DNA of 64,000 bases. It comes from Petralouisia muris. Lineage in GTDB: Bacteria; Bacillota; Clostridia; Lachnospirales; Lachnospiraceae. Location of the stretch: NCBI RefSeq assembly GCF_004793545.1, contig NZ_SRYA01000009.1, forward strand, positions 58,277 to 122,276. Direction: 5' to 3'. Position 1 is the first letter of the stretch. The number at the start of each line of letters is the position of its first letter. Below the pieces are notes generated by a model. That model worked only from the letters and a program-made list of their open reading frames with translations, was not told where the DNA came from and did no database searches. The position numbers and the translations under genes were made by a program. Positions 1 to 8,625 of this stretch are shown here, piece after piece.

Positions 1-593
1 TGAAGAGGATACATATTAATCCTCAGGAGCCAGGCATGCAGAACTTTTCCATGAATGTGTATGTATTTGAAAGAGAACACCTGATTGATTTGGTAAATGA
101 AGCATTTAAAGCAGGCGGTTTATATCTGGAGCGTGATATTTTAATGCCTCAGCTGAACGAACTGAAAGTAAATGCTTATGAATATAAAGAATATGTAGCG
201 CGCATCGGCAGCCTGAAAGAGTATTTCGATGAGAGCATGAAGCTGTTAGAGGATGAGAATCTGGAAGAGCTTTTTGGTAAAAATCCGATTTACACTAAGA
301 TCCGTGACGATAACCCAACCCGTTATATCAACGGTTCTTCTGCCAAGAACGTAATGGTAGCTGACGGCTGCGTTATTGAAGGTGAAATTGAAAACTGCAT
401 CTTGTTCAGAGGCGTAAAAGTAGGTAAGGGCGCAAAGGTGAAAAATGCGATTCTGATGCAGGATACTGTAATTGAAGCCGGCGTAAATGCAGAATATGTC
501 ATTACCGATAAAAAGGTAAAGATTTCAGAAGGAAAAGAAATCAAAGGCGCCAATACAAAGCCCTTCTTCGTAAGAAAGAAAGAGGTAGTTTAG
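1..593 (+). CDS. glgD: GlgD, glucose-1-phosphate adenylyltransferase-like subunit (5' partial)
   Basis: The reading frame is open to the window edge, so only the C-terminal ~197 residues are present; the internal ATG at 36 is not the start. The visible part ends with a left-handed beta-helix-like region of hexapeptide character (GCVIEGEIENCILFRGV, then VGKGAKVKNAILMQDTVIEAG), typical of ADP-glucose pyrophosphorylase subunits. The segment around MNVYVFERE and LEELFG resembles the GlgD regulatory paralogue of clostridia rather than catalytic GlgC. In the family, GlgD pairs with GlgC to make ADP-glucose for glycogen synthesis. glgC would be expected just upstream, outside the window. The N-terminal nucleotidyltransferase domain cannot be inspected. 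Confidence 0.85.
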   Translation, partial: KRIHINPQEPGMQNFSMNVYVFEREHLIDLVNEAFKAGGLYLERDILMPQLNELKVNAYEYKEYVARIGSLKEYFDESMKLLEDENLEELFGKNPIYTKIRDDNPTRYINGSSAKNVMVADGCVIEGEIENCILFRGVKVGKGAKVKNAILMQDTVIEAGVNAEYVITDKKVKISEGKEIKGANTKPFFVRKKEVV

Positions 594-600
594 TATTTAC

Positions 601-718
601 CATGAGGAGGGACCCAGCCCAACCCATAAGAGCGCTCAAAGAGCAGAAAGCTGGGAGGAGCCCTGATGGTTTGTTCAACAGCCACTACGCAGAAAGCTGG
701 GAGGGATTCTGATGGTTC
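601..718 (+). repeat. Intergenic repeat R1, copy 1
   Basis: This stretch fills most of the gap between glgD and the helicase. It matches the reverse complement of 5931-6058 over nearly its whole length: the start CATGAGGAGGGACCCAGCC, an internal AGAGCG, and the block CTGGGAGGAGCCCTGATGG followed by TTTGTTCAACA. That block occurs twice within each copy; here the second one is degenerate (CTGGGAGGGATTCTGATGG). CCCAGC near the start can pair with GCTGGG of the first block, so an RNA hairpin is possible. It encodes no convincing protein. A non-coding interspersed repeat is the best description; function unknown. Confidence 0.7.
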
Positions 719-774
719 CTATTCCCCCTCTAGTTCTTCATAAATAATCAGCCAACATAAGCAGGAGACAAAAA

Positions 775-3774
775 ATGGATAGAAAAATACCAGAAGAAGA
801 TACACGTAAGAGAAATGGAAAAATTCTGTCCACCGGCTCTTCTGCCAGCAAAGGCATTGCGCCGGGACGCAGCAGCAGTTATGGGTTGACCCGCCTGATC
901 CGCCAATACAAAGAGAAAGAACGTCTGGCCTTTCAACAGGCAGAATTAAAGGGCGCCATAGATTTGGTTCCTCTGCTGTCTGTCAGCTACGGACAGCTCC
1001 AGGTGGAATTTAAAATCGGGGGAAAACGGAAATACGTGCTGAAAAATATCATGACCTTTGCCAATGCCATGCGGCGCGGGGATCTGGTTTCTTATGGGAA
1101 GGAACTGGAATTTTACCACCTTCCGGAAGCGTTTACAGAAAGAGGCAGAGCCTTGGCGGAGTTTCTTGTTATGGTGGCAGATAACCGCATCAGAAACAGG
1201 CAGACATTGAGTTACTACCATAAGGATGATAACCGGTATGTCCACATCCACAGCGGGAACATGGACGAATTTTTCCAGGCTGTGGGAACGGAGGAATTTC
1301 AGACAGAAACCAATTTTAATTCCTGGCAGATGTACCATATTTCCGATGAGCCATACCAGCCGCTTTTGTCTGTCCGGGGACAGGAAGACGGGGCAGTGCT
1401 GGAACAGGAAGAAATGTTTTATACCTTCGGCAATCGGTATGGATATCTGTGGAAAGATTGCGTTATTTACCGGATGCCTATGGAGCAGGTTCGGGAAATC
1501 CGTCCTTTTTGGGAATACATGAGCGAATATAAATATCGGGAATGCTTTGTGTCCCAGGGGGAACTGCCCGCATTTTGCCGGGAACTGCTGCCGGTGCTTA
1601 AGCGGCATTATCAGATTAAGAGGTATGGGTTTCAGGAGAATCAATATCTGCCGCCGGAGCCGGAGTATGAGATTTATCTGGACGCGCCGGATAAGCAGAC
1701 AGTAACCTGTGAAATGTACGTGCGCTATGAAGAACTGAAATACAATATTTTAGACAAACCCCGCATAATTGAGAACCGGGATGAGCTGGCGGAATTAAAG
1801 CAGCGGGAACGAGTGCGTGTCTGGTTCCAGAATATGGATTTTCAGAAAAAGCAGATGGTTCTTGCGGGGGATGATGAGAAATTATATGCATTACTGACGG
1901 AAGGGATGGAAGAACTGGGCAGAGTTGGAAATATCTTCGTCAGCGATGCCTTAAAATCCATTCAGGTAACCCCTTCACCCGCCGTTTCCGTGGGGGTGTC
2001 ACTCAAAGGGGAACTGCTGGAATTGACCCTGGAAAGCGAGGATATGCCTCTTTCGGAATTGATAGAAATCCTTTCCTCCTATCAGCGGAAACGGAAATTT
2101 TTCCGATTAAAAAATGGAGATTTCCTGAGTATGGAGGAAGACGGGCTGGCCGTCCTCTCCAAAATTCAGGAAGGGATTATGGTTCCTGCCAGCCAGTGGA
2201 GCCAGGGCAGCATCACCCTTCCCAAGTACAGGGCCTTATACCTGGATGGAGAATTAAAAGACCAGAACCGTTTTCATGCAGCAAAGGACAGAAAGTTCAA
2301 AGCGCTGGTTCGGAACATGAAAACGGTGGAGGATAATGATTTTGAAGTGCCGAAATCTTTGGAAAAGGTACTGCGCGAGTACCAGAAACAGGGATTTTTG
2401 TGGCTGAAAACCTTACATGTCAATGGATTCGGCGGAATTCTGGCAGATGATATGGGATTAGGGAAAACTCTGCAGGTAATTGCATTTCTGCTGTCAGAAC
2501 AGGAGAAGCTGCAGGAGGATGCAGTTTTGTCAGAAAAATTTGCGCTGATTATCTGTCCTGCATCACTGGTGTATAACTGGAAGAACGAAATTGAGAAGTT
2601 TGCGCCTGGAATGCATGCAATGACTGTGACAGGAACAGCGCCTGAACGCAAGGAAATCATTGATTCTGCCGGGAAGCTGGATATCTTGATTACCTCTTAT
2701 GATTTGCTGCGCAGAGATGAGGAATTTTATGAAGGATACAGCTTTTGCCATGAAATCATTGACGAGGCTCAGTATATCAAAAACCACAATACCAGGGCGG
2801 CAAAAGCGGTGAAAAATATCCGGGCAGGGTTTAAGGCGGCTTTGACCGGAACGCCTATTGAAAACAGGCTCAGTGAGCTGTGGAGTATTTTTGATTATCT
2901 GATGCCGGGATTTTTATACATTTACAGCCGTTTTCGGGATGAAATAGAGATTCCCGCGGTGACAGAGCAGGACGATGAAAAAAGAGGGCACCTACGGAAA
3001 ATGATCCGTCCCTTTGTCCTGCGCCGTTTAAAAAAAGATGTGCTGAAAGATTTGCCTGCGAAACTGGAAGAAGCAGTATTTGCAAGGATGGAAGAGGAGC
3101 AGGAGAAACTTTACACTGCCCATGTGCAACGTATCAAACTGATGCTGGAGGGGCAGACGGAAGCAGAATTTGCTTCCGGAAAAATACAGATTTTGGCAGA
3201 GCTGACAAGACTGCGCCAGCTTTGCTGCGATCCGTCGCTGGTGTATCAGAATTATCAGGGAGAGTCGGCGAAATTGCTGATGTGCATGGATCTGATGAAG
3301 AATGCAATAGACGGCGGGCACAGGATACTGTTATTTTCCCAGTTTACCTCCATGTTTTCCATCCTGCAGGAGAGGATGCAGAAAAAAAACATTCCGTTCC
3401 TGACTCTGACGGGAGCAACTCCCAAAGAGCGGCGGGCGGAACTGGTGGATTCTTTCCAGCAAGGAGAAGTTCCGGTGTTTTGCATTTCCCTGAAAGCAGG
3501 AGGCACCGGACTGAACCTGACTGCTGCGGATATTGTGATCCACTATGATCCATGGTGGAACGTGGCAGTGCAGAACCAGGCTACCGACCGGGCTCACAGG
3601 ATTGGGCAGAAAAATTCTGTGACCGTGTACAAGCTGATTGCCAAGGATACGATTGAAGAGAAAATCCTGAGACTGCAGGAGAAGAAGAGTGAATTGGCAG
3701 AGCAGCTTTTAGGACATGAAGGGTTCGAAGGGGTGAAGTTTACGAAAGAAGAGATGCTGGAACTGTTGGGATAG
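775..3774 (+). CDS. SNF2-family DEAD/DEAH-box helicase with bacterial SNF2-associated domain
   Basis: A 999-residue SWI2/SNF2 ATPase expected to translocate on double-stranded DNA. The N-terminal half (about 40-500) resembles the bacterial SNF2-associated domain. The SNF2 ATPase core follows, with Walker A DDMGLGKT at about 557-564, DEAQ at 663-666 and LTGTPIENRLSELW. The helicase C domain ends with TDRAHRIGQ near 936. ATG 775 has an AGGAG about 8 bases upstream and an in-frame stop at 745, so the start is firm. Clostridial relatives usually carry an N-terminal SWIM zinc finger before the GIAPGRSSSYGL-like region; no Cys-rich segment is present here, so this copy looks N-terminally short. Its role in the cell (repair, transcription recycling or other) is not shown by the sequence. 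Confidence 0.9.
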   Translation: MDRKIPEEDTRKRNGKILSTGSSASKGIAPGRSSSYGLTRLIRQYKEKERLAFQQAELKGAIDLVPLLSVSYGQLQVEFKIGGKRKYVLKNIMTFANAMRRGDLVSYGKELEFYHLPEAFTERGRALAEFLVMVADNRIRNRQTLSYYHKDDNRYVHIHSGNMDEFFQAVGTEEFQTETNFNSWQMYHISDEPYQPLLSVRGQEDGAVLEQEEMFYTFGNRYGYLWKDCVIYRMPMEQVREIRPFWEYMSEYKYRECFVSQGELPAFCRELLPVLKRHYQIKRYGFQENQYLPPEPEYEIYLDAPDKQTVTCEMYVRYEELKYNILDKPRIIENRDELAELKQRERVRVWFQNMDFQKKQMVLAGDDEKLYALLTEGMEELGRVGNIFVSDALKSIQVTPSPAVSVGVSLKGELLELTLESEDMPLSELIEILSSYQRKRKFFRLKNGDFLSMEEDGLAVLSKIQEGIMVPASQWSQGSITLPKYRALYLDGELKDQNRFHAAKDRKFKALVRNMKTVEDNDFEVPKSLEKVLREYQKQGFLWLKTLHVNGFGGILADDMGLGKTLQVIAFLLSEQEKLQEDAVLSEKFALIICPASLVYNWKNEIEKFAPGMHAMTVTGTAPERKEIIDSAGKLDILITSYDLLRRDEEFYEGYSFCHEIIDEAQYIKNHNTRAAKAVKNIRAGFKAALTGTPIENRLSELWSIFDYLMPGFLYIYSRFRDEIEIPAVTEQDDEKRGHLRKMIRPFVLRRLKKDVLKDLPAKLEEAVFARMEEEQEKLYTAHVQRIKLMLEGQTEAEFASGKIQILAELTRLRQLCCDPSLVYQNYQGESAKLLMCMDLMKNAIDGGHRILLFSQFTSMFSILQERMQKKNIPFLTLTGATPKERRAELVDSFQQGEVPVFCISLKAGGTGLNLTAADIVIHYDPWWNVAVQNQATDRAHRIGQKNSVTVYKLIAKDTIEEKILRLQEKKSELAEQLLGHEGFEGVKFTKEEMLELLG

Positions 3775-3815
3775 AGAAGACTGGAACTCTCAGTTGGTTC
3801 ACGGGTATAAAAAGG

Positions 3816-3849
3816 CGCTGCAGCAGGAATAGGGATTTTTGCTGCAGCG
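3816..3849. terminator. Bidirectional hairpin terminator between helicase and histidine kinase
   Basis: Perfect 10-bp arms CGCTGCAGCA (3816-3825) and TGCTGCAGCG (3840-3849) are followed by TTCTTTTATTT on the plus strand and have A-rich sequence before the left arm. The hairpin sits between the convergent stops at 3774 and 3855, so it probably serves both genes. Confidence 0.85.
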
Positions 3850-3854
3850 TTCTT

Positions 3855-5150
3855 TTATTTGAAATGCAAATTCAATTCCACCACAAAAGTAGCCCCGCCT
3901 CCCGGAGTATCCTCAATCCACAGTTTTCCTCTGTGCATTTGAATGATTTCCCGGGCAATGCAAAGGCCCAATCCAAAATGGGACTTGTCTTTATGAGATT
4001 TATCACATCGGTAAAACCGTTCAAAAACAGCTTCTTTTTCCGTATCCGGAATACCCACTCCATTGTCTGCAATCCGAAACGTCAGTTTGTCTGAAGAATT
4101 TTTTAAAGAGAGGGAAATGCATCCTTCCTTTGGCGTATAGCTGATAGCGTTGTCTAAAAGGATTGCAAATACCTGTTCCATACGTTCCTTGTCGCAAAGG
4201 CAGGGCCGTACTATTTCCTCCGGTAAGAAAATCTGCAGGGAAATACATTTTTTCCGCGCCAGCGGTTCGAACTTTTCATAAGCAGACAGCAGCAGCGTGT
4301 CCAGCTCCACAGGTTTTTTGCGAATGGCAAAATGAGAACTGTCTGTGCCGGAAAGGGTCAGCATATCTTCAATCAGACGGCCCATGCGCTTTCCTTCTTG
4401 TTCTATGGTTTCCGAAAAATGCGCAGCTTCCGCGGGGGAGGCCTGCTTCATCGCTGACAGGCAGGAAAGCATGACGGTCAGCGGGGAGCGGAGCTCGTGG
4501 GAAGCCGAGGCCACAAATTCTGCCTGTTTCTGGCGGCTGACAGCCAGAGGCTGAATCATGCGCCAGGTAAAAAACCAGAAAAATACACTCAGTAGAAGGA
4601 CTCCAAAAATATCTGCTCCTGCAAACAGAAGTCTCTGAAAGAGAACTCTTTTGTGCAGACCTGACATTGAATAGAGGACGGCAATGTTCAGGGCTCTTTT
4701 ATTTTTGGGAATCAGAACCATTGCGCCATAGTAGGCTGTTCCGTTGATGGTCAGTTCAAATTCCTCATGAGTGGAAAGGATAGAATCTGCTGTGACAGAT
4801 TCCTCAAGAATTCCATAATCTGTTTTGGCTTTCTGCCGCACCTGGTTAAAATACGCTTCATCCATAGAGCTGGGGGCTAAAGCATCAAATACCAGTCTGG
4901 AGCCATTGTCCCGAATGTCCAGTTCAAAGTGAGTGTCAGCACAAAATTGACTGATCCAGGCGTAAGAAATGACGGTCTGGTTTTCCAGGTGGTTTACCAG
5001 CATATTAACATTAATTCGGAAGTCTGCAAAATTCCGTTTTCTGGATTCTTTTTCTGAAACTGACAGGCAAATCAGAGACATTAAAACAAGAATCATGCCG
5101 CAGATTAAAGTACAGAACAAGGTTAACTGTACATGAAGTTTTTGAAACAT
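3855..5150 (-). CDS. Sensor histidine kinase, two membrane segments with extracytoplasmic sensor
   Basis: 431-residue membrane histidine kinase. TM1 (about 10-30) is followed by an extracytoplasmic region of about 140 residues and TM2 (about 172-194). A HisKA domain follows with phospho-acceptor His218 in SASHELRSPLT, then an ATPase domain with an N-box (LLDNAISYTP), G1 (DNGVGIP) and G2 (FGLGLCIAREI). It lies 60 bases downstream of the OmpR-type regulator gene in the same direction, so the two form a standard pair. The sensor domain matches no family I recognise. An ABC importer operon starts divergently from the regulator with a repeated operator-like array in between, which suggests that operon is a target. 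Confidence 0.9.
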   Translation of the reverse strand: MFQKLHVQLTLFCTLICGMILVLMSLICLSVSEKESRKRNFADFRINVNMLVNHLENQTVISYAWISQFCADTHFELDIRDNGSRLVFDALAPSSMDEAYFNQVRQKAKTDYGILEESVTADSILSTHEEFELTINGTAYYGAMVLIPKNKRALNIAVLYSMSGLHKRVLFQRLLFAGADIFGVLLLSVFFWFFTWRMIQPLAVSRQKQAEFVASASHELRSPLTVMLSCLSAMKQASPAEAAHFSETIEQEGKRMGRLIEDMLTLSGTDSSHFAIRKKPVELDTLLLSAYEKFEPLARKKCISLQIFLPEEIVRPCLCDKERMEQVFAILLDNAISYTPKEGCISLSLKNSSDKLTFRIADNGVGIPDTEKEAVFERFYRCDKSHKDKSHFGLGLCIAREIIQMHRGKLWIEDTPGGGATFVVELNLHFK

Positions 5151-5210
5151 TGAGTACCTCCGGTGGATTTAGTGGTATGGGATATGATAAGTCGGGTGTT
5201 ATCCGGCAGT

Positions 5211-5894
5211 TTATGGGTCGCAGGAAATTTCTAATTGATAGCCAATTCCCCGGATGGTTTTCAGCTGCAGGGAGCTTTGGACGCTTTTGAGCCTGCGGCG
5301 GAGGAAATAGATATAGTTGTCCAGGTTGCCGTCTTCCACTTCTGTATCCGGCCCCCAGACTTTGGCTAACAAAGAAGCCCGGGGGATTGTTTGCTCCGGA
5401 TTTCTTAAGAAAAATTCCAGTAAATCTCCTTCTCTGGCGGAAAGGGAGCAGGAATTGTCTTTGCAGCAGAGCTTTTTCTGGTCGATATCATAGGAAATGT
5501 CGCCTAATTCCAGGGGTTTTTTGCCCTCCCATTTGGAGGGGCGTCTTAAGATGCATCGGATTCTGGCAAGCAGTTCTTCAAAATCAAAAGGCTTTACCAG
5601 ATAGTCGTCTGCTCCGCAGTCCAGTCCTGTGATTTTGTCATTTAATGCGCCTAAAGCTGTGACAAAAATGATAGGAGTGGAAATATTTTTCTCCCGGGTA
5701 ATTTTCAGAACGGAAATGCCGTCCAGAATGGGCAGCATCCGGTCAAGCAAAATCAGGTCGTGGGATTGCTGTTCAATAAAATGCAGTCCTTCTTCGCCGT
5801 CGTGGCATACATCCGTTTCAAAATGATTGCGTTCCAGCTGGAAACGAAGGGTTTCTGCAAGGGATTTGTCATCTTCTATAATTAGTATACGCAT
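5211..5894 (-). CDS. OmpR/PhoB-family response regulator
   Basis: 227 residues: an N-terminal receiver (MRILIIEDDKSLAET, phospho-acceptor Asp in LILLDRMLPILDG, switch Thr in FVTALGA, Lys in DYLVKPF) followed by a winged-helix DNA-binding domain ending with LKTIRGIGYQLE. AAGGAG precedes ATG 5894. It is the first gene of a two-gene operon with the kinase at 3855-5150. PhoB-type regulators bind tandem half-sites spaced 11 bp; such an array lies at 6078-6126, about 180 bp from this start and in front of the divergent importer operon. That link is an inference. Confidence 0.92.
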   Translation of the reverse strand: MRILIIEDDKSLAETLRFQLERNHFETDVCHDGEEGLHFIEQQSHDLILLDRMLPILDGISVLKITREKNISTPIIFVTALGALNDKITGLDCGADDYLVKPFDFEELLARIRCILRRPSKWEGKKPLELGDISYDIDQKKLCCKDNSCSLSAREGDLLEFFLRNPEQTIPRASLLAKVWGPDTEVEDGNLDNYIYFLRRRLKSVQSSLQLKTIRGIGYQLEISCDP

Positions 5895-5930
5895 TTTGTG
5901 CTCCTTTGAAGTGGAAAAATTGTTTGGTGG

Positions 5931-6058
5931 GTGTTGAACAAACCATCAGGGCTCCTCCCAGCATGCCGCGTAGTGGGTGTTGAACAAACCATCAGGGCTC
6001 CTCCCAGCTTTCTGCTTTTTGGTCGCTCTTTTGTTTATGGCTGGGTCCCTCCTCATGG
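5931..6058 (-). repeat. Intergenic repeat R1, copy 2 (inverted relative to copy 1)
   Basis: Read on the minus strand this matches the repeat at 601-718. It has the same CATGAGGAGGGACCCAGCC start and AAGAGCG, then two good copies of CTGGGAGGAGCCCTGATGG plus TTTGTTCAACA, spaced about 44 bp. Together the two copies make an inverted pair bracketing the helicase and the TCS genes (about 5.2 kb between them). Confidence 0.75.
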
Positions 6059-6077
6059 TTAATATTACCACAAAAGT

Positions 6078-6126
6078 CTCTAAATAATCTCTAAAATTTT
6101 TTGCTCTGTTTAGAGGGAGATTAGAG
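6078..6126. promoter_or_regulatory. Candidate OmpR-family operator array upstream of the importer operon
   Basis: CTCTAAA occurs at 6078-6084 and 6089-6095 (11-bp period), and its complement at 6109-6115 (TTTAGAG) and 6120-6126 (ATTAGAG), again with an 11-bp period. Two direct repeats facing two inverted ones at one helical turn is the arrangement expected for a PhoB/OmpR-type dimer site. It lies between the regulator gene (start 5894) and the lipoprotein gene (start 6186). The central pair could also form a weak RNA stem. Confidence 0.5.
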
Positions 6127-6185
6127 GTTGCTGTGATATTCTGTTTCCAGATTCCAAATCAGGATGACAGCTAGGAGGTAAGAAA

Positions 6186-8609
6186 ATGAAGTATGGAAAG
6201 TTAAAACGCGCGGCAGGAATCTTGTTATCATTTACATTGATTCTTGGGAGCCTTGCCGGCTGCAGTGGAAAAGACAATGGCGGCGCCGGGAATGCTGGAG
6301 GAAATCCTACAGGAGGAGCCAGCGGAGAAGAAGGCGGCGAACAGGCCATGGGCCGTTTTCTGGAGGAAGATGTGACGCTGCCTATTGTGTTTGGCAATAT
6401 TTACGATATGAGGAAGCTGGAAGACGGAACCATTCGGATTATTGGGAACAATGCGGATAATGGCACAGAAACGGTCTGGGATTCCAAAGACTCTGGGGAG
6501 AATTGGGAAAAAGCTTTTGACGTTCCCAAAGAACTGCAGGATGCAGGAAATGGCTATATTGATTATGCGGCCCTTTCGTCCGACGGACAGTCTGTATGGG
6601 TTTATAATCAGATTGGGGACGGCGGAATCAAACCGATTTTGTATCTGTTAAGCAAGGAAGGAAGCCTAAGTGAGATTCCTTTCGAACTTCCGGCGGCAGA
6701 ATCGGCGGGTGGAGGAGCTGCCCAGTCTTTTTCGTCAATCGTTTCTCTCAATGAGGAAGACGAAGAGAGCGGTGAGGGAGACGAAGAGAGCGGTGAGGGA
6801 GATGAACCTAGCTCAGAAAGTAATGAATCAAGTGTGAAAAATCTGATTACAGCAATTAGTTTTCTGGGGAATGATCAGATTCTGGCAACGGATATGACAG
6901 ATAAAATTTTCCAGATCAACGCAGCAGACGGAAGCGTGAAGCAGACTTATGATTTCAGTGATGTGGAAGATAGCCATCAGGTGTTTGCAGCGGGTAAGAA
7001 AATGCTTGTGGTGACAAGCACGGAAGCCCTGGTATATGACACAGAAACAGGAGAACAGCAGCAGACGGAGGAAGCCTTGCAGCAAAGCGTGGCAGAAAGC
7101 GGTTTTTTTAATGCAGTTGACAGCATAGATGCAGGGGAAACCATTTATTATCTCACTGGAAAAGGACTGTTCCACTATAAATTCGGCGGCAGCGTCATGG
7201 AGCAGCTAATTGACGGTTCTGTAAATTCCCTTGGAGCTCCGGCCTTTTATCCCATAGCGCTGACGATGCTGGATGAACAGAATCTTCTGGTGGCGGCAAG
7301 TGATTTAAACTCTGATGCGGGAGCTGGCATGGCTTTGTTAAAATATACCTGGTCTGCAGATACTCCTGCCAAGCCGGATAAAGAGCTGAAAGTATATTCT
7401 CTGTATAATAACAGGGAACTGCGTCAGGCAGTCAGCAGTTTCCAGAAGGCCCATGTGGATATATATGTCAATTATCAGGTTGCGATGTCGGAGGAGAACG
7501 GCACAACAGTTTCTGACGCGCTGAAAACTTTGACCACAGAGATCATGGCTGGAAAAGGGCCGGATCTGATGCTTTTGGACGGCATGCCGGTAAAAACTTA
7601 TATCGAAAAGGGCATTTTAAAAGATTTGTCATCCATTTTGGAGGATAAAAGCAGTTATTTTGAGAATATTCTGAATGCTTATCAGGATGGACAGGAACAG
7701 CTCTGTGCAGTTCCGGCAAGATTTATGATTCCGGTGGCTCAGGGAAGCAGCGCCAATTATACGCCGGGAGAGGATTTTGACACGTTTACAGCGAAACAAG
7801 GTATTTTAGCCAATATGGACCCGGAAGCGCTGGTTGAAAAGTTCTGGTACAGCTGCGGTGCGGCTTGGCAGAAAGAAGATAAGACATTAGATGCAGGAAA
7901 GATAACGGAATTTTTATCAAAGCTTAAGAATGCTTTTGGAGAATATGACAGCAGCGCCATAGATGATTCCACATCCATGACTATCAGCCAGGGCGGAGCG
8001 GTCAATGAGCTTCAGAAAGTATCCTTAAGCTGGGGAGATTTTGACCTGGCATTTGGAAGAATTAAGGTAAACCCAGGATTATTCGGACGGATGGATTACG
8101 GCATAATGAGTGCAGTAAATGACAAACTGGAAGGAGGAGACTACGGCTTGATGCCGGGGCAGGCAGAGAATGTATTTGTACCTGCCATGATACTGGGAAT
8201 CAGCAGTAAGGCAGCCCAGCCGGAGGAGGCAGAAGAATTTGTTAAATATCTGTTCTCCCAAGAGGCTCAGAAGATATCCCAGTTTGGAGGATTCCCGGTA
8301 GAAAAGGAAGCTTTTCAAAGTGTCGTTGACGGTCATGAATATGCCGACAAAGAGAGACTGGTAGGAGTAATGGGAAGCGGCGGAGTGAATCCTGACGAGA
8401 AACTGGATTATGCATTGACGCCTACGCCGGAGGAAGAAGTCCAGAAGCTGATAAGCCTTGCGGAATCACTGACCACTCCGGCCTTACAGGATGATGTGAT
8501 CAAAGAAGCGGTTGTAGAACAGGGAGCAAAAGTTCTGAAGGGAGAACTGTCTCCGGAAGAAGGAACGGACGCCATTATGCAGAAGGTAAATATTTATCTG
8601 GCAGAATAA
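6186..8609 (+). CDS. Extracellular solute-binding lipoprotein with N-terminal beta-propeller-like region
   Basis: 807 residues, twice the usual length of a family 1 solute-binding protein. A signal peptide ends in the lipobox LAGC (Cys26), followed by a Gly/Asn-rich linker. Residues about 55-390 look like beta-propeller repeats, with an Asp-box-like SKDSGENWEK and strands such as GNDQILATD and EALVYDTETGE; an acidic insert interrupts them. Residues about 395-807 resemble the carbohydrate ABC-transporter binding domain (KVYSLYNNRELRQAVSSFQ, GPDLMLLDG). AGGAGGTAAGAAA precedes ATG 6186. Two permease genes follow at short spacing, so it should capture substrate for them at the outer face of the membrane. 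Substrate unknown; an oligosaccharide is the family default. Confidence 0.85.
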   Translation: MKYGKLKRAAGILLSFTLILGSLAGCSGKDNGGAGNAGGNPTGGASGEEGGEQAMGRFLEEDVTLPIVFGNIYDMRKLEDGTIRIIGNNADNGTETVWDSKDSGENWEKAFDVPKELQDAGNGYIDYAALSSDGQSVWVYNQIGDGGIKPILYLLSKEGSLSEIPFELPAAESAGGGAAQSFSSIVSLNEEDEESGEGDEESGEGDEPSSESNESSVKNLITAISFLGNDQILATDMTDKIFQINAADGSVKQTYDFSDVEDSHQVFAAGKKMLVVTSTEALVYDTETGEQQQTEEALQQSVAESGFFNAVDSIDAGETIYYLTGKGLFHYKFGGSVMEQLIDGSVNSLGAPAFYPIALTMLDEQNLLVAASDLNSDAGAGMALLKYTWSADTPAKPDKELKVYSLYNNRELRQAVSSFQKAHVDIYVNYQVAMSEENGTTVSDALKTLTTEIMAGKGPDLMLLDGMPVKTYIEKGILKDLSSILEDKSSYFENILNAYQDGQEQLCAVPARFMIPVAQGSSANYTPGEDFDTFTAKQGILANMDPEALVEKFWYSCGAAWQKEDKTLDAGKITEFLSKLKNAFGEYDSSAIDDSTSMTISQGGAVNELQKVSLSWGDFDLAFGRIKVNPGLFGRMDYGIMSAVNDKLEGGDYGLMPGQAENVFVPAMILGISSKAAQPEEAEEFVKYLFSQEAQKISQFGGFPVEKEAFQSVVDGHEYADKERLVGVMGSGGVNPDEKLDYALTPTPEEEVQKLISLAESLTTPALQDDVIKEAVVEQGAKVLKGELSPEEGTDAIMQKVNIYLAE
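6759..6800 (+). repeat. 21-bp perfect tandem duplication in the lipoprotein gene
   Basis: The 21-base unit beginning GACGAAGAGAGCGG is present twice back to back (6759-6779 and 6780-6800), encoding two copies of an acidic heptapeptide (DEESGEG). It lies in the linker that interrupts the propeller-like region and keeps frame. Confidence 0.9.
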
Positions 8610-8625
8610 GTCGAAGGAAAAGAAT

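Noticed and set aside
946..1644. Long minus-strand open frame inside the helicase gene
   Set aside because: It is a shadow of the strongly supported SNF2 gene, with no ribosome site or recognisable motifs.
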